A DNA stretch of 64,000 nt from Lysinibacillus sp. FSL M8-0337 (GCF_038593855.1 NZ_CP151996.1:868001-932000), one strand, 5' to 3'. Positions 27,965 through 36,172 are shown, numbered from the stretch's first letter. A program made the numbers and translations. Notes: a model not told the origin generated them from the letters alone.

Positions 27965-29000
27965 TAGAAGGCTGATTGAATAAAGATAGTGCTACAACAA
28001 CGAGTAAAGGACCGATTAAAATACCGAGAAATCCAAATATTTTAAAGCCAACAAACATTGCGATAAAAGTGGAAAGTGATGAAAGCCCGATTTTGTCTCC
28101 AATAATTTTTGGTTCAATCATGCGTCGTATTAAGAAAAGAATGACTGTCAGCGCAATTAAGGCAATAGCAAAGACATAGTCACCTGTAAAAGCTTTGTAA
28201 ATTGCCCAAGGAATTAGCAAAATAAACGAGTCTAAAAAGGGAATAATATCTAATACGACAAGTAAAAGTGCTAATATTAATGGAAAAGGTGTTTTTAACA
28301 AGTAAAATGCGATTAAGGCTACTGCAAAAATGCAAACACCAACAAGTAATTGTGCCTTCAAAAAGCCGAATAATGCCACTTTTACTCGTTCCCCAATAAA
28401 GAGTATTTTTTGTTGGTAATGAAAGGGGATAGGAGTCAGAAGTTTTCGATTAATGGCTGGTAAATCTAAAAGCAACATATATAACACAATCCAATAAACG
28501 AAAATATCAAACAATTGATTTGGTATATGTGTCAGTAATGATGACCAAACATTTATATTTGTTAACGAAAGGGCAAATTTTTCAATGGAAGAAAGTGCTC
28601 GTGCAATCATGAATTGAATTTGTGTTACGAGATCTAAAGGTAAATGATACGTATAGTTAGCTAGTTTAGATTGAATTTGAATCCAGAGTGCTGATAATTG
28701 GTTAAGATAATCTGGAATATGAATAATAATTGATGAAAATTGTTTCCAGCCTATAAAGCCTACCAAAATACATAGTAATAGTGTTATGCAAAAAAATAAT
28801 AACCAAAAAATGGAGACGATAATTTTCCGTTTTTTTCGAAAGCGTTTGCTCATACGGATAATGAGCGGTTCTAATAATAATGCAGTTACATAGGCAAGAA
28901 GTATGGGAAAAGATAAGGATAAAAACCAAAGTATAATCAATCCTAAAGCGATAACGATTATTGGATGACGAAAAAAAGGTTGTTTAAGAAATTGTATCAA
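27936..29000 (-). CDS. AI-2E family transporter (YtvI-like permease)
   Basis: The protein (about 354 residues) has eight predicted helices with the family features: PILLAYVTALLLEPL near the N-terminus, DIIPFLDSFILLIPWAIYKAF, and the C-terminal PKIIGDKIGLSSLSTF...GILIGPLLVV. Members include the sodium/proton antiporter-like permeases and sporulation protein YtvI; the name reflects one E. coli member and does not imply signalling here. An AGGTGAG site suits a TTG at 29000; a GTG at 29009 is the alternative and lies inside that site. Confidence 0.85.
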   Translation of the reverse strand: MIQFLKQPFFRHPIIVIALGLIILWFLSLSFPILLAYVTALLLEPLIIRMSKRFRKKRKIIVSIFWLLFFCITLLLCILVGFIGWKQFSSIIIHIPDYLNQLSALWIQIQSKLANYTYHLPLDLVTQIQFMIARALSSIEKFALSLTNINVWSSLLTHIPNQLFDIFVYWIVLYMLLLDLPAINRKLLTPIPFHYQQKILFIGERVKVALFGFLKAQLLVGVCIFAVALIAFYLLKTPFPLILALLLVVLDIIPFLDSFILLIPWAIYKAFTGDYVFAIALIALTVILFLIRRMIEPKIIGDKIGLSSLSTFIAMFVGFKIFGFLGILIGPLLVVVALSLFNQPSIKNLPPTKE

Positions 29001-29064
29001 GAATCTCACCTACATCATTTGAAAGATATTGTTAGTATGAGAAGAAATATTTTTTTTACTCAAA

Positions 29065-29092
29065 ATAAAAAAGACTGGACCACCAGTCTTTT
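29065..29092 (-). terminator. Rho-independent terminator after the yugN-like gene
   Basis: On the minus strand AAAAGACTGG pairs with CCAGTCTTTTTT across a four-base loop. Confidence 0.85.
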
Positions 29093-29221
29093 CTTGATAC
29101 ATATCTATTTGTTATGACAAGCTCGCATTTTTTAAGATTGTTGCGCTTCGAAGCAACTCTGTCGTTAATAAGATGCAAGTGGTGAAGGCATTGGCTTTCA
29201 CGAGAAAGTCGTTAGCGCTAA

Positions 29222-29623
29222 TTATGCGTTAACTGGCTCCAATGCTTTTTTATTAGAAGGAGATTCAATTGCGAATGCTTCTAAGTCTAATCTTACTTTG
29301 TTTAAGATTTCGTCACATTTTTTGACAAGGTGAGCTGGGAAAACTTCATCTGCACCATACTCAACGCCGTGTGGATAGTAGTATTTACCAAGAACTGGTT
29401 TCATTAATGTTAGAACTGCATCGTGTGCTCCAACATCACCAGATTGCGCATAGGCGAATACACGTAGGTAGTAACGACCTTCACGAGTATCAAAACGACG
29501 GTCAAAAGTCATTCGTTCGTAATCCCAAGCACCATCACATTCTAAACCATTTTTTTTCATAATGTTTTCAATCAGTTCTTGGTCAGCTGTTAAATTTTCA
29601 AGGTTAGTGTTCTCAAAATACAT
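29222..29623 (-). CDS. yugN: YugN-like family protein
   Basis: The 133-residue soluble protein fits the YugN family: FENTNLENLT at the start, the GAWDYERMTFDRRFD core, YYLRVFAYAQSGDVG and GKYYYPHGVEYG. The function is unknown; homologues are widespread in Bacillales. AAAGGAGG lies nine bases before the ATG on the minus strand. It has its own terminator downstream. In B. subtilis yugN is at a different locus, so the gene has been rearranged here. Confidence 0.82.
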   Translation of the reverse strand: MYFENTNLENLTADQELIENIMKKNGLECDGAWDYERMTFDRRFDTREGRYYLRVFAYAQSGDVGAHDAVLTLMKPVLGKYYYPHGVEYGADEVFPAHLVKKCDEILNKVRLDLEAFAIESPSNKKALEPVNA

Positions 29624-29716
29624 CTAATAATCCTCCTTTAGCTTTTTATACAAAGTATACGCTCATTTTTATAATAGAGCATATTCGACATTGTTGCAAT
29701 GACAACATTGTGTCAA

Positions 29717-29737
29717 CACGTTTACAATTGATATAAT
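29717..29737 (+). promoter_or_regulatory. Candidate sigma-A promoter for ylbC
   Basis: A perfect TATAAT lies at 29732-29737, 35 bases upstream of the ylbC start. The matching -35 is imprecise: TGTCAA-like sequences lie 15-16 bases upstream. An imperfect palindrome of ATTGTTGCAATGACAACAT lies just above. Confidence 0.5.
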
Positions 29738-29771
29738 AACTTACAATAATGGTGAAGAAAAGGAGTCGTGT

Positions 29772-30884
29772 ATGAAAGCATTATTTCGCATTTTAATTGT
29801 CTGTGCAACAATTGCGTTTATCGGCTTTATGTTCTTTAATACTGCAAAAGAAAATGAGCCGCTCGAAGGACCGAATGCCAATTCAAATATTATTCCAAAA
29901 ACAGAGCTGGAGCAGCCGGATGTAGGTGCGATGTCCCGTCCACAAAGTGGGATGTCGACATTTATTGGACAAGGAACTCAGATGATTGTAGAACAATACG
30001 GTGAACCAGCAAGAAAAGAGCCTTCATCATTTGGTTACGAATGGTGGGTTTATAACACAAGTGTGTCAACATTTTTTATGCTAGGTGTGCAAAATAATAT
30101 TGTGACACAAGTATACATAGCCGGAGATAAGTTGGATGCTTCACCTTTTAAAATTGGTCAGAAGCGCGACGATATTTACCGAATGACAATTATTGATTAT
30201 GAAGTGGCAGCGAATGTAGGAGAAAATATTTTTATTTTTTCTATGAGTGAAGAAGATATGCAGACAAGACTACTCGTTAAATTTGACGGGCTTTTTGCAC
30301 AGCTTTATGTTGATAGCGAAACAGGTGAGCTACAAGGCGTTCGCTTTACAGATAGTGAGACGTTAGTCCTGCATCAGCCTTATGAAATGATTTATCAAGG
30401 TGAGCTTGTGAGTCCAACACCTCCATCCTCCTTTTTACAACAGGAAATTAATGAAGCAAGTGCTAGACAGCTCGATGATTTAATTAACGTCACACGAGCT
30501 CATCACCATTTAGCACCATTGGAACTTGATGAAAAATTAGAAGAAGTGGCAAAACTACACAGTGAAGATATGAAGGTACAAAATTTTTCTGGTCATGAAT
30601 CACCAACGAACGGTGATTTAAAGAAACGTTTAGATGCACAGGGTATTGTTTTTAATAATGCGAATGAAAATCTAGCGACCGCGTACTTCGATGCTATTGA
30701 AGCAATGCATGGTTGGCAAAATTCACCAGAACATCGTAAAGTCATTTTAAATGATAAATATTCGGCAGTAGGGTCAGGTGTCTTTTTAAATTACTATACC
30801 CAAATTTTTATGGAACCGACGAAGCAAAAGGATGACAGTGAGAAAGATACGAGTGAAGAATCGGTTGAGAATTCAGAAGAATAA
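29772..30884 (+). CDS. ylbC: CAP-domain secreted protein YlbC
   Basis: The 370-residue protein has an N-terminal membrane anchor or signal helix (residues 4-22). An uncharacterised CAP-associated N-domain covers about 50-200. A CAP/SCP domain covers 230-350, with LDDLINVTRAHHHLAPLELD, AKLHSEDM, FSGHESPTNG, ENLATAY and GWQNSPEHRKVIL, including the cavity His and Glu residues. The tail is acidic and Ser-rich. This is the two-domain architecture of Bacillus YlbC. CAP proteins are extracellular; their bacterial role is not settled. A terminator follows. Confidence 0.88.
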   Translation: MKALFRILIVCATIAFIGFMFFNTAKENEPLEGPNANSNIIPKTELEQPDVGAMSRPQSGMSTFIGQGTQMIVEQYGEPARKEPSSFGYEWWVYNTSVSTFFMLGVQNNIVTQVYIAGDKLDASPFKIGQKRDDIYRMTIIDYEVAANVGENIFIFSMSEEDMQTRLLVKFDGLFAQLYVDSETGELQGVRFTDSETLVLHQPYEMIYQGELVSPTPPSSFLQQEINEASARQLDDLINVTRAHHHLAPLELDEKLEEVAKLHSEDMKVQNFSGHESPTNGDLKKRLDAQGIVFNNANENLATAYFDAIEAMHGWQNSPEHRKVILNDKYSAVGSGVFLNYYTQIFMEPTKQKDDSEKDTSEESVENSEE

Positions 30885-30913
30885 TAAGGTGCCAGTCACT
30901 CACACAATTTTAG

Positions 30914-30948
30914 AGATTGTCTTGATGTAATCAAGACAATCTTTTTTT
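30914..30948 (+). terminator. Rho-independent terminator after ylbC
   Basis: AGATTGTCTTGA pairs perfectly with TCAAGACAATCT around a five-base loop, followed by seven T residues. Confidence 0.9.
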
Positions 30949-31034
30949 GTGTTAAAAATTGAATAGCTCTACTCTAGGTCATGATGTGCAAGATTGCACT
31001 TTATTGGCACTTGGAGCTACCTGTATTTTTCGTC

Positions 31035-31062
31035 ACACCGTTATAAAGGCCGTCATATGATA
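31035..31062 (+). promoter_or_regulatory. Candidate sigma-K (or sigma-E) promoter for the MurE-like gene
   Basis: CATATGATA at 31054-31062 is an exact match to the sigma-K -10 consensus CATANNNTA. An AC dinucleotide 17 bases upstream (31035-31036) meets the -35 requirement. The -10 also fits sigma-E, but the sigma-E -35 is absent. Transcription would start about 20 bases before the TTG at 31088. The motif is short, so chance is possible. Confidence 0.5.
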
Positions 31063-31087
31063 GAGAACTGAAGGGAGGAATGAGACC

Positions 31088-32560
31088 TTGCAATTAGCTG
31101 AGCTATTGAAAGATTGGCCATGTAGTGTAACCGGTGGATCCATTCGCACAATAATTACTGGTGTTGAGGATTATGCACAAGCGGTGAAGCCTGGAGATAT
31201 CTTTATTGTACGGAAAGGGAAAAAGACATCGGGCAATCGTTTTGTCAAAGAAGCACTGGCAAGGGGTGCAGCGGCCGTTGTATCCGAGGAAAGTATTGCC
31301 ATACCATTCAACGATCAAAATATCCCTTTCGTGTGGGTGCCGAATACCGCATTGTTTTTATCTTATGCAAGTGCAAAACTAGCTGCTTTTCCGGCAGAGG
31401 CATTATCAGTTATCGCCATTACAGGAACAAATGGAAAAACAACGGTGAGCCATTTTGTTAGCCAATTACTACAAGCTGTACATAAAAATGTAGCAGTTAT
31501 TGGAACAGTAGGCTTTTTTATTAATGGACAAAAACAACAAACTGAATATGAGCAATTAACAACACTGCAAGCAAAAGAGCTACATCCTATATTAAAACAA
31601 TGTGTACGTCAAGGTGTGACACACGTTGTGTTAGAAGCATCTTCAATGGGTTTGCAACAGCATCGACTAGATCATTGTGATATTGACTGTGGCGTATTTT
31701 TAAATTTATCAGAGGATCATTTAGAAGACCATGGGGGACTTGAAGCATATAAGCGTGCAAAAAAGAGGCTAGCAGATTTATCGAAAAAATTGGTGTTAAA
31801 TGGCGATGATAATTTTTGTCGTTCCGTTGGTATTTACGACAAGAAAAAATCATGCTCATTTGGTTTTGACAATCACAATGATTTACATATCCAAATTGTG
31901 AGTGAATCTGTTGGAAAAACAGTTATCTGTCTGCAAACGACGGCAAGTGAGCACATCATGGCTATACCTTTTGTTGGAAAGTATCATGTGCAAAATGCAG
32001 TAGCTGCACTAATGGCGGTGTGGCGTATAGGCTTCTCCATTGATGAACTTGCTGAGCATATGTGGGCGCTAAAGCTTCCGGAGGGTAGACTTGAGCGAAT
32101 TGATAACCCGCTCGGTATTGATGTATATGTAGACTACGCACATACAGCTGAAGCATTGCAGGCTGTATTACAAACTTTCGATAGTAAGAAGACCATTTAT
32201 CTTGTATTTAGCTGTGGAGGTAATCGAGATAAGGCAAAACGATTTGCCATGGGGGCTGTGGCAAGTAAGTATGCAGATGTTATTTTTTTAACGACTGATA
32301 ATCCGCGTGATGAGGACCCGATCGTCATTAATGAAAGTATTATTGCAGGTTTCTCTGAACAGCAATACTATGAAATTTTTTTGGATCGTAAAGTAGCGAT
32401 ACATCAGGCATTGGCAAAAGCGCAAAAAGGAGATATTGTTCTTGTTGCCGGAAAAGGGCATGAACAAACGCAGCAAATAAAAAATCAAAAATTCCCTTTT
32501 TCCGACCAACAATGTATTAAAGATTATTTTTTAGAAGTTAAGACGGACGGCGCTGAATAA
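31088..32560 (+). CDS. murE: MurE-like UDP-MurNAc-dipeptide ligase with meso-DAP specificity motif
   Basis: The 490-residue Mur ligase is complete. The ATP loop is GTNGKTT (residues 113-119). YKRAKKRL contains the probable carbamylated lysine (about 225). DYAHTAEAL, CGGNRDKAKR and the C-terminal GKGHEQTQ follow. Residues 404-409 read DNPRDE, the DNPRxE motif of ligases that add meso-diaminopimelate rather than L-lysine. Oddities are EASSMGL in place of EVSSHxL and no DSR in the N-terminal UDP-binding domain. The TTG start has GGGAGG nine bases upstream. murE is absent from its usual cluster position, and this copy stands alone behind a sporulation-type promoter. Confidence 0.85.
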   Translation: MQLAELLKDWPCSVTGGSIRTIITGVEDYAQAVKPGDIFIVRKGKKTSGNRFVKEALARGAAAVVSEESIAIPFNDQNIPFVWVPNTALFLSYASAKLAAFPAEALSVIAITGTNGKTTVSHFVSQLLQAVHKNVAVIGTVGFFINGQKQQTEYEQLTTLQAKELHPILKQCVRQGVTHVVLEASSMGLQQHRLDHCDIDCGVFLNLSEDHLEDHGGLEAYKRAKKRLADLSKKLVLNGDDNFCRSVGIYDKKKSCSFGFDNHNDLHIQIVSESVGKTVICLQTTASEHIMAIPFVGKYHVQNAVAALMAVWRIGFSIDELAEHMWALKLPEGRLERIDNPLGIDVYVDYAHTAEALQAVLQTFDSKKTIYLVFSCGGNRDKAKRFAMGAVASKYADVIFLTTDNPRDEDPIVINESIIAGFSEQQYYEIFLDRKVAIHQALAKAQKGDIVLVAGKGHEQTQQIKNQKFPFSDQQCIKDYFLEVKTDGAE

Positions 32561-33041
32561 CGAAGAAAGAAGCGGTAGCAATCGCCAGTTTACGCCCTGT
32601 CTCATCCTCGATATCACATTCCATGACAAGCGTTTGTCGTCCTTTATGAACAAAACGTCCTCGTGCAATTAATTCTTTGTTGGTCGTAGTTGCTATATAA
32701 GATATGTTAAGGTTAGTAGTCACAACATTAAAGCCTTCTGCAACAGAACGTGAAGCTAATCCCCCCATTGCTGCATCAGCAATTGTTGCAATAATTCCTC
32801 CATGTGGGACTTTAATAGTATTATGAATAACAGGTGTAACAGGTATTCGTACTTCACTCACTTCTGGTTCAAAGTTGCCTACCATATGTAAAGCGGCATT
32901 TATATACCGTCGATGTATGCCTTGTTGTTTATCGCGAATGCCATTGAGCAAGTGTAGCAATACTTCCTCATCCTCCGCTGTACTATGATGTAAAATAGTA
33001 GCGAGTAATTCTTCAATTTGCCCTTTAGATGATGTTACCAA
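32538..33041 (-). CDS. PaaI-family hotdog thioesterase
   Basis: The 167-residue protein has an extra N-terminal helical part (about 1-50) and then a hotdog domain with the thioesterase signature HGGIIATIADAAMGG, LNISYIATT, and RGRFVHKGRQTLVMECDI. Such enzymes hydrolyse acyl-CoA thioesters; the substrate is unknown. The start is TTG with AAAGGAG eight bases upstream. Its last 23 bases overlap the end of the MurE-like gene on the opposite strand, so there is no terminator between the two. Confidence 0.85.
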   Translation of the reverse strand: MVTSSKGQIEELLATILHHSTAEDEEVLLHLLNGIRDKQQGIHRRYINAALHMVGNFEPEVSEVRIPVTPVIHNTIKVPHGGIIATIADAAMGGLASRSVAEGFNVVTTNLNISYIATTTNKELIARGRFVHKGRQTLVMECDIEDETGRKLAIATASFFVIQRRPS

Positions 33042-33094
33042 TTATAAAACTCCTTTATTTAGAATTATCATTAATGTAAAATTACCATAAAATC

Positions 33095-33103
33095 TGTTAT
33101 GAT
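33095..33103 (+). promoter_or_regulatory. Extended -10 promoter for ylbF
   Basis: TGTTATGAT (TGn plus TATGAT) ends 25 bases before the ylbF start codon. No good -35 is visible. Confidence 0.5.
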
Positions 33104-33127
33104 GGGAAATAGATTGGGGGAATTAAA

Positions 33128-33574
33128 ATGATGATGACCTCTGAATGGGCAATCATTTTGGATGAGGCCGATGCGCTTTGTGAAATGATTCTTTCCTCTG
33201 AACCTGCGCATACGCTAAAGCTCGCGTATAATGCTGTCTATAGTGATACGCAATTAGTCGAAGCTATTTATGCATTTGGTCGCATGAAGGAGCAATACGA
33301 AGATGTACAACGTTTCGGAAAATATCATCCGGATTATCATACAATTATGAAATCGATTCGTCAGCAAAAGCGAGCACTGGATTTAAATGAAAAGATTTCA
33401 GCATTAAAGTTAGCTGAAAATGATTTTCAAGATTTGCTTGATGAAATAAGCATGCTTATTGGTAAAACCGTATCGGAAGCAGTGAAAGTACCGGTTAGCA
33501 ATCCGTTCTTTGCATCGAATTCTTCATGTGGAAGCGGTTGTGGCTCAGGTGGCTCTTGCTCGTGTTCAGCATAA
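33128..33574 (+). CDS. ricF: YlbF/RicF, Y-complex subunit
   Basis: The 148-residue helical protein has the YlbF/YmcA fold (SEPAHTLKLAYNAVYSDTQL, FGRMKEQYEDVQRFG, YHPDYHTIMKSIRQQKR). The C-terminal tail has five cysteines in CGSGCGSGGSCSCS. In B. subtilis RicA, RicF and RicT form a complex that carries [4Fe-4S] clusters and steers RNase Y, affecting sporulation, competence and biofilm. The cysteine tail is the likely cluster-binding part. ATGATGATG codons are available; I took the first, behind TTGGGGGA. In B. subtilis ylbG follows directly; here two foreign genes lie between. Confidence 0.88.
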   Translation: MMMTSEWAIILDEADALCEMILSSEPAHTLKLAYNAVYSDTQLVEAIYAFGRMKEQYEDVQRFGKYHPDYHTIMKSIRQQKRALDLNEKISALKLAENDFQDLLDEISMLIGKTVSEAVKVPVSNPFFASNSSCGSGCGSGGSCSCSA

Positions 33575-33608
33575 TTTAAGCAGTGCGAATCAACATTGCT
33601 TCATGTAT

Positions 33609-33645
33609 AGACATAATACCTCTCGAGGTGTTGTGTCTTTTTTTG
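33609..33645 (+). terminator. Rho-independent terminator after ylbF
   Basis: AGACATAATACCT pairs with AGGTGTTGTGTCT (two G-U pairs) around CTCG, followed by T residues. Confidence 0.85.
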
Positions 33646-33714
33646 TGGAAATTTATAAAAGAATCCTTCTTTTTTGTAGGGAGGAGCAAATAATCTTATT
33701 TGTATATGATATTA

Positions 33715-33817
33715 GCTGAATGGAGTGGAATGCGCGACACTCCTGCAGGCACAGCACGAGCTAAAAATTAGTTGAAGCCGTGCTTGCGGAAAGAGAGCGC
33801 ATGGAACGTAAATCAAC
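33715..33817 (+). repeat. Diverged copy of a dispersed Bacillales intergenic repeat
   Basis: The segment contains TGGAGTGGAATGCGCGACAC, then ACTCCTGCAGG, and later GCGGAAAG, GCGCATGGAACG and AAATCAAC in the order found in a roughly 120-base intergenic repeat that I know from many Bacillus and Planococcaceae genomes. Inner arms such as GCACAGCACG and CGTGCTTGC can pair. Related fragments occur at 41725 and perhaps 1178. With the terminator upstream it fills the 356-base gap before the dehydrogenase gene. Confidence 0.55.
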
Positions 33818-33930
33818 GTGTATTATTTCTATAAAATCAGAAGCACGTCAAACGACATTGCTGCTATTTTTTTTACAAGAAAAATTATATAGTAAGTGTG
33901 TAAGTAAAGTTGGAAAAAGGGGTCAATGAA

Positions 33931-34983
33931 ATGAAAATATATCGAATTGCTGTAATACCAGGAGATGGTATAGGAAAAGAAGTAGTACCTGCCGCAATAG
34001 AAGTTTTAGATAGGATTGCACAACTAGATGGGAGCTTTCAATTTGAATGGACAACATTTCCTTGGGGGTGTGACTATTACTTAGAGACAGGTAAAATGAT
34101 GCCTGATAATGGTATTGAACTATTACGAGGCTATGATCAAATTTTTTTAGGCGCAGTGGGCATGCCTGATTTAGTACCAGATCATATATCTTTGTGGGGC
34201 TTGCTAATTAAAATTCGTCGTGAAATGAAGCAGTCCATTAATGTCCGTCCAGCAAAGCTTTTACAAGGCTTACCATCGCCGTTGCGTAATCCACATAACT
34301 TTGACTTTGTTGTTGTCCGTGAAAACTCAGAAGGAGAATATTCAGAGAGTGGTGGCCGTATGCATAGTGGGCAGGATGAAATCGCCATTCAAAATGCGAT
34401 TTTTACGCGAAAAGGGACGGAGCGGGCTATGCGATATGCCTTTGAAATGGCTAAAACACGTCGCCAGCATGTAACGAGTGCGACAAAATCGAATGGATTA
34501 ACATACAGCATGCCATTTTGGGATGATGTTTTTGCGGAAGTTGCGAAAGATTATAAAACGATAGGGCATACGACTAATCATATTGATGCATTAGCTGCCT
34601 TTTTAGTCATGAAACCAGAAAACTTTGATGTTATCGTTGCTTCCAATTTATTTGGTGATATTTTAACAGATTTAGGTGGTGCTATTATGGGAAGTATTGG
34701 TATCGCCCCAGCGGCTAACTTAAATATTGAACGCGACTATCCTTCAATGTTTGAACCCGTTCATGGTTCTGCACCTGATATTGCAGGTAAAGGAATTGCT
34801 AACCCCCTTGGGCAAATATGGACAGGTAAAATGATGCTAGATTTTTTAGGCTATCAAGAACTCGGCACAAAGGTGCTAAATGCAATGGAAGCCACTTTAG
34901 CTCAAGGCATAAAAACAGGAGATTTAGGAGGAACGGCTACAATGAGAGAGGTAACGGATGCAATTTTAGAACAGTTATCATAA
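33931..34983 (+). CDS. Tartrate dehydrogenase/decarboxylase or D-malate dehydrogenase (isocitrate/isopropylmalate dehydrogenase family)
   Basis: The 350-residue NAD-dependent enzyme has the family nucleotide-Mg signature SNLFGDILTDLGGAIMGSIG and ends with the GTATMREVTDAI element. IAVIPGDGIGKEVVP marks the N-terminus. The loop WGLLIKIRREMKQSINVRP, with LWG before the substrate arginines, separates tartrate/D-malate dehydrogenases from LeuB and Icd. Oxidative decarboxylation of D-malate or tartrate is therefore the likely reaction (B. subtilis YcsA is a relative). The ATG at 33931 follows AAAAAGGGG. It sits with the next gene between ylbF and ylbG, an insertion relative to B. subtilis. Confidence 0.85.
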   Translation: MKIYRIAVIPGDGIGKEVVPAAIEVLDRIAQLDGSFQFEWTTFPWGCDYYLETGKMMPDNGIELLRGYDQIFLGAVGMPDLVPDHISLWGLLIKIRREMKQSINVRPAKLLQGLPSPLRNPHNFDFVVVRENSEGEYSESGGRMHSGQDEIAIQNAIFTRKGTERAMRYAFEMAKTRRQHVTSATKSNGLTYSMPFWDDVFAEVAKDYKTIGHTTNHIDALAAFLVMKPENFDVIVASNLFGDILTDLGGAIMGSIGIAPAANLNIERDYPSMFEPVHGSAPDIAGKGIANPLGQIWTGKMMLDFLGYQELGTKVLNAMEATLAQGIKTGDLGGTATMREVTDAILEQLS

Positions 34984-34998
34984 GCGTTTTAAAAAGAG

Positions 34999-35037
34999 AA
35001 AGGTAAGAGCATTCAAGGAAATGGCTCTTACCTTTTT
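34999..35037. terminator. Rho-independent terminator between converging genes
   Basis: AAAGGTAAGAGC pairs with GCTCTTACCTTTTT around a 13-base loop; A and T runs on both sides suggest it works in both directions. Confidence 0.8.
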
Positions 35038-35041
35038 GTCT

Positions 35042-35947
35042 TTAGTCATGTTGTAGTAGTAATTCAACTGCGATATCAGGGCGATCGGTAATAATACCTT
35101 TTGCGCCGTTATGGATTAATTTATTCATAGTCACTAAATCGTTAATTGTCCAATAATGAACTGGAATGTTTAAGTTGTTTAAAAACTGAATAAACTTTGG
35201 TGAATCGAGCGACACGACACCTGACTTTGGAGGAATTTGGAATACATCTACTTTTGGGTGATATAAATGTCCAAATTGACTTGAGAATGAAGCGAATGCT
35301 TTACGAACATCTGACTCACCTGCGCCAAGTGCGACTTGATTTTGTGCATATAAATTAAAACGGTCAATTTGTTCACCATAAAAGCTAGTGACAACAACTC
35401 GATCCTCTACCCCTAATTCTTCTATTAATCGCCATAGTTTTGAAGGCATTAAACTACCTTCATACGTATCTGGTGCATCTTTAATATCAATATTGATTAA
35501 CATATTTGGATAGCTTTCTAGCAGTTCACGTAGTGTAACAACGTCAACTTTTTTATCCCGATAAGGATATTCGCCTGATAAATCCTCGAATTGATAACCA
35601 TGATTTAATGCGTTTATTTCTTCTAATGTCATTTCTGATACTGCACCATATCCATCAGTTGTACGGTCTACGGTAGCATCATGGAAGACGATAATTTCTT
35701 CGTCTTTTGTTAAGCGAATGTCTATTTCAAAGCCGTCTACACCTAGTTGTGCCGATTTTTCAAAAGCAAGCATTGTATGCTCGGGTTCTAAATGTGCTCC
35801 GCCGCGATGTGCCAAAATAATCGGGCGATCAAATTGTAATGCTTGTTTCCCTTCACGCTGTTGAGGTTTAGAAATAGCTTTACTACCTGCCCAAGCAGCT
35901 GCGCTGGCTGCTGCTATTGCAATAGCTATCTTCGTTTTCTTACCCAT
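35042..35947 (-). CDS. Glycerophosphodiester phosphodiesterase family protein, membrane-anchored
   Basis: The 301-residue protein has an N-terminal Ala-rich hydrophobic helix (residues 5-20) that acts as signal or anchor. The GDPD barrel follows with LAHRGG, EPEHTMLAFE, GVDGFEIDIRLTKDE and VFHDATVDRTTDG (the catalytic His and metal-binding acids). The end is HYWTINDL...GAKGIITDRPD. Such enzymes cleave glycerophosphodiesters to glycerol-3-phosphate, outside the membrane in this case, and may act on teichoic acid or phospholipid breakdown products. The start at 35947 has AAGGAGG; an upstream ATG does not. Confidence 0.9.
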   Translation of the reverse strand: MGKKTKIAIAIAAASAAAWAGSKAISKPQQREGKQALQFDRPIILAHRGGAHLEPEHTMLAFEKSAQLGVDGFEIDIRLTKDEEIIVFHDATVDRTTDGYGAVSEMTLEEINALNHGYQFEDLSGEYPYRDKKVDVVTLRELLESYPNMLINIDIKDAPDTYEGSLMPSKLWRLIEELGVEDRVVVTSFYGEQIDRFNLYAQNQVALGAGESDVRKAFASFSSQFGHLYHPKVDVFQIPPKSGVVSLDSPKFIQFLNNLNIPVHYWTINDLVTMNKLIHNGAKGIITDRPDIAVELLLQHD

Positions 35948-36172
35948 ATTCGTCCTCCTTAACAATCAAATTAATATAAAAGGTGCTGGCGAATTCACTT
36001 GCAATGTTTAAGCTAAAGCACTTTTATCTAGCATGAGAGAATGTAAATCTGTCGATAAACGCGCTATGCTTTTCCATTATAACGGAAAAATGAGCGTTCT
36101 GTCAGCTAAACTCTGTTGCTATCATTTTCCGGTCTATGGTATGCTTTTATGTAAGAAATGAGGGAAAACTAT

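Noticed and set aside
27936..29000. Autoinducer-2 exporter
   Set aside because: The family name AI-2E comes from one E. coli protein; nothing here links this permease to quorum sensing, so I call it only by family.
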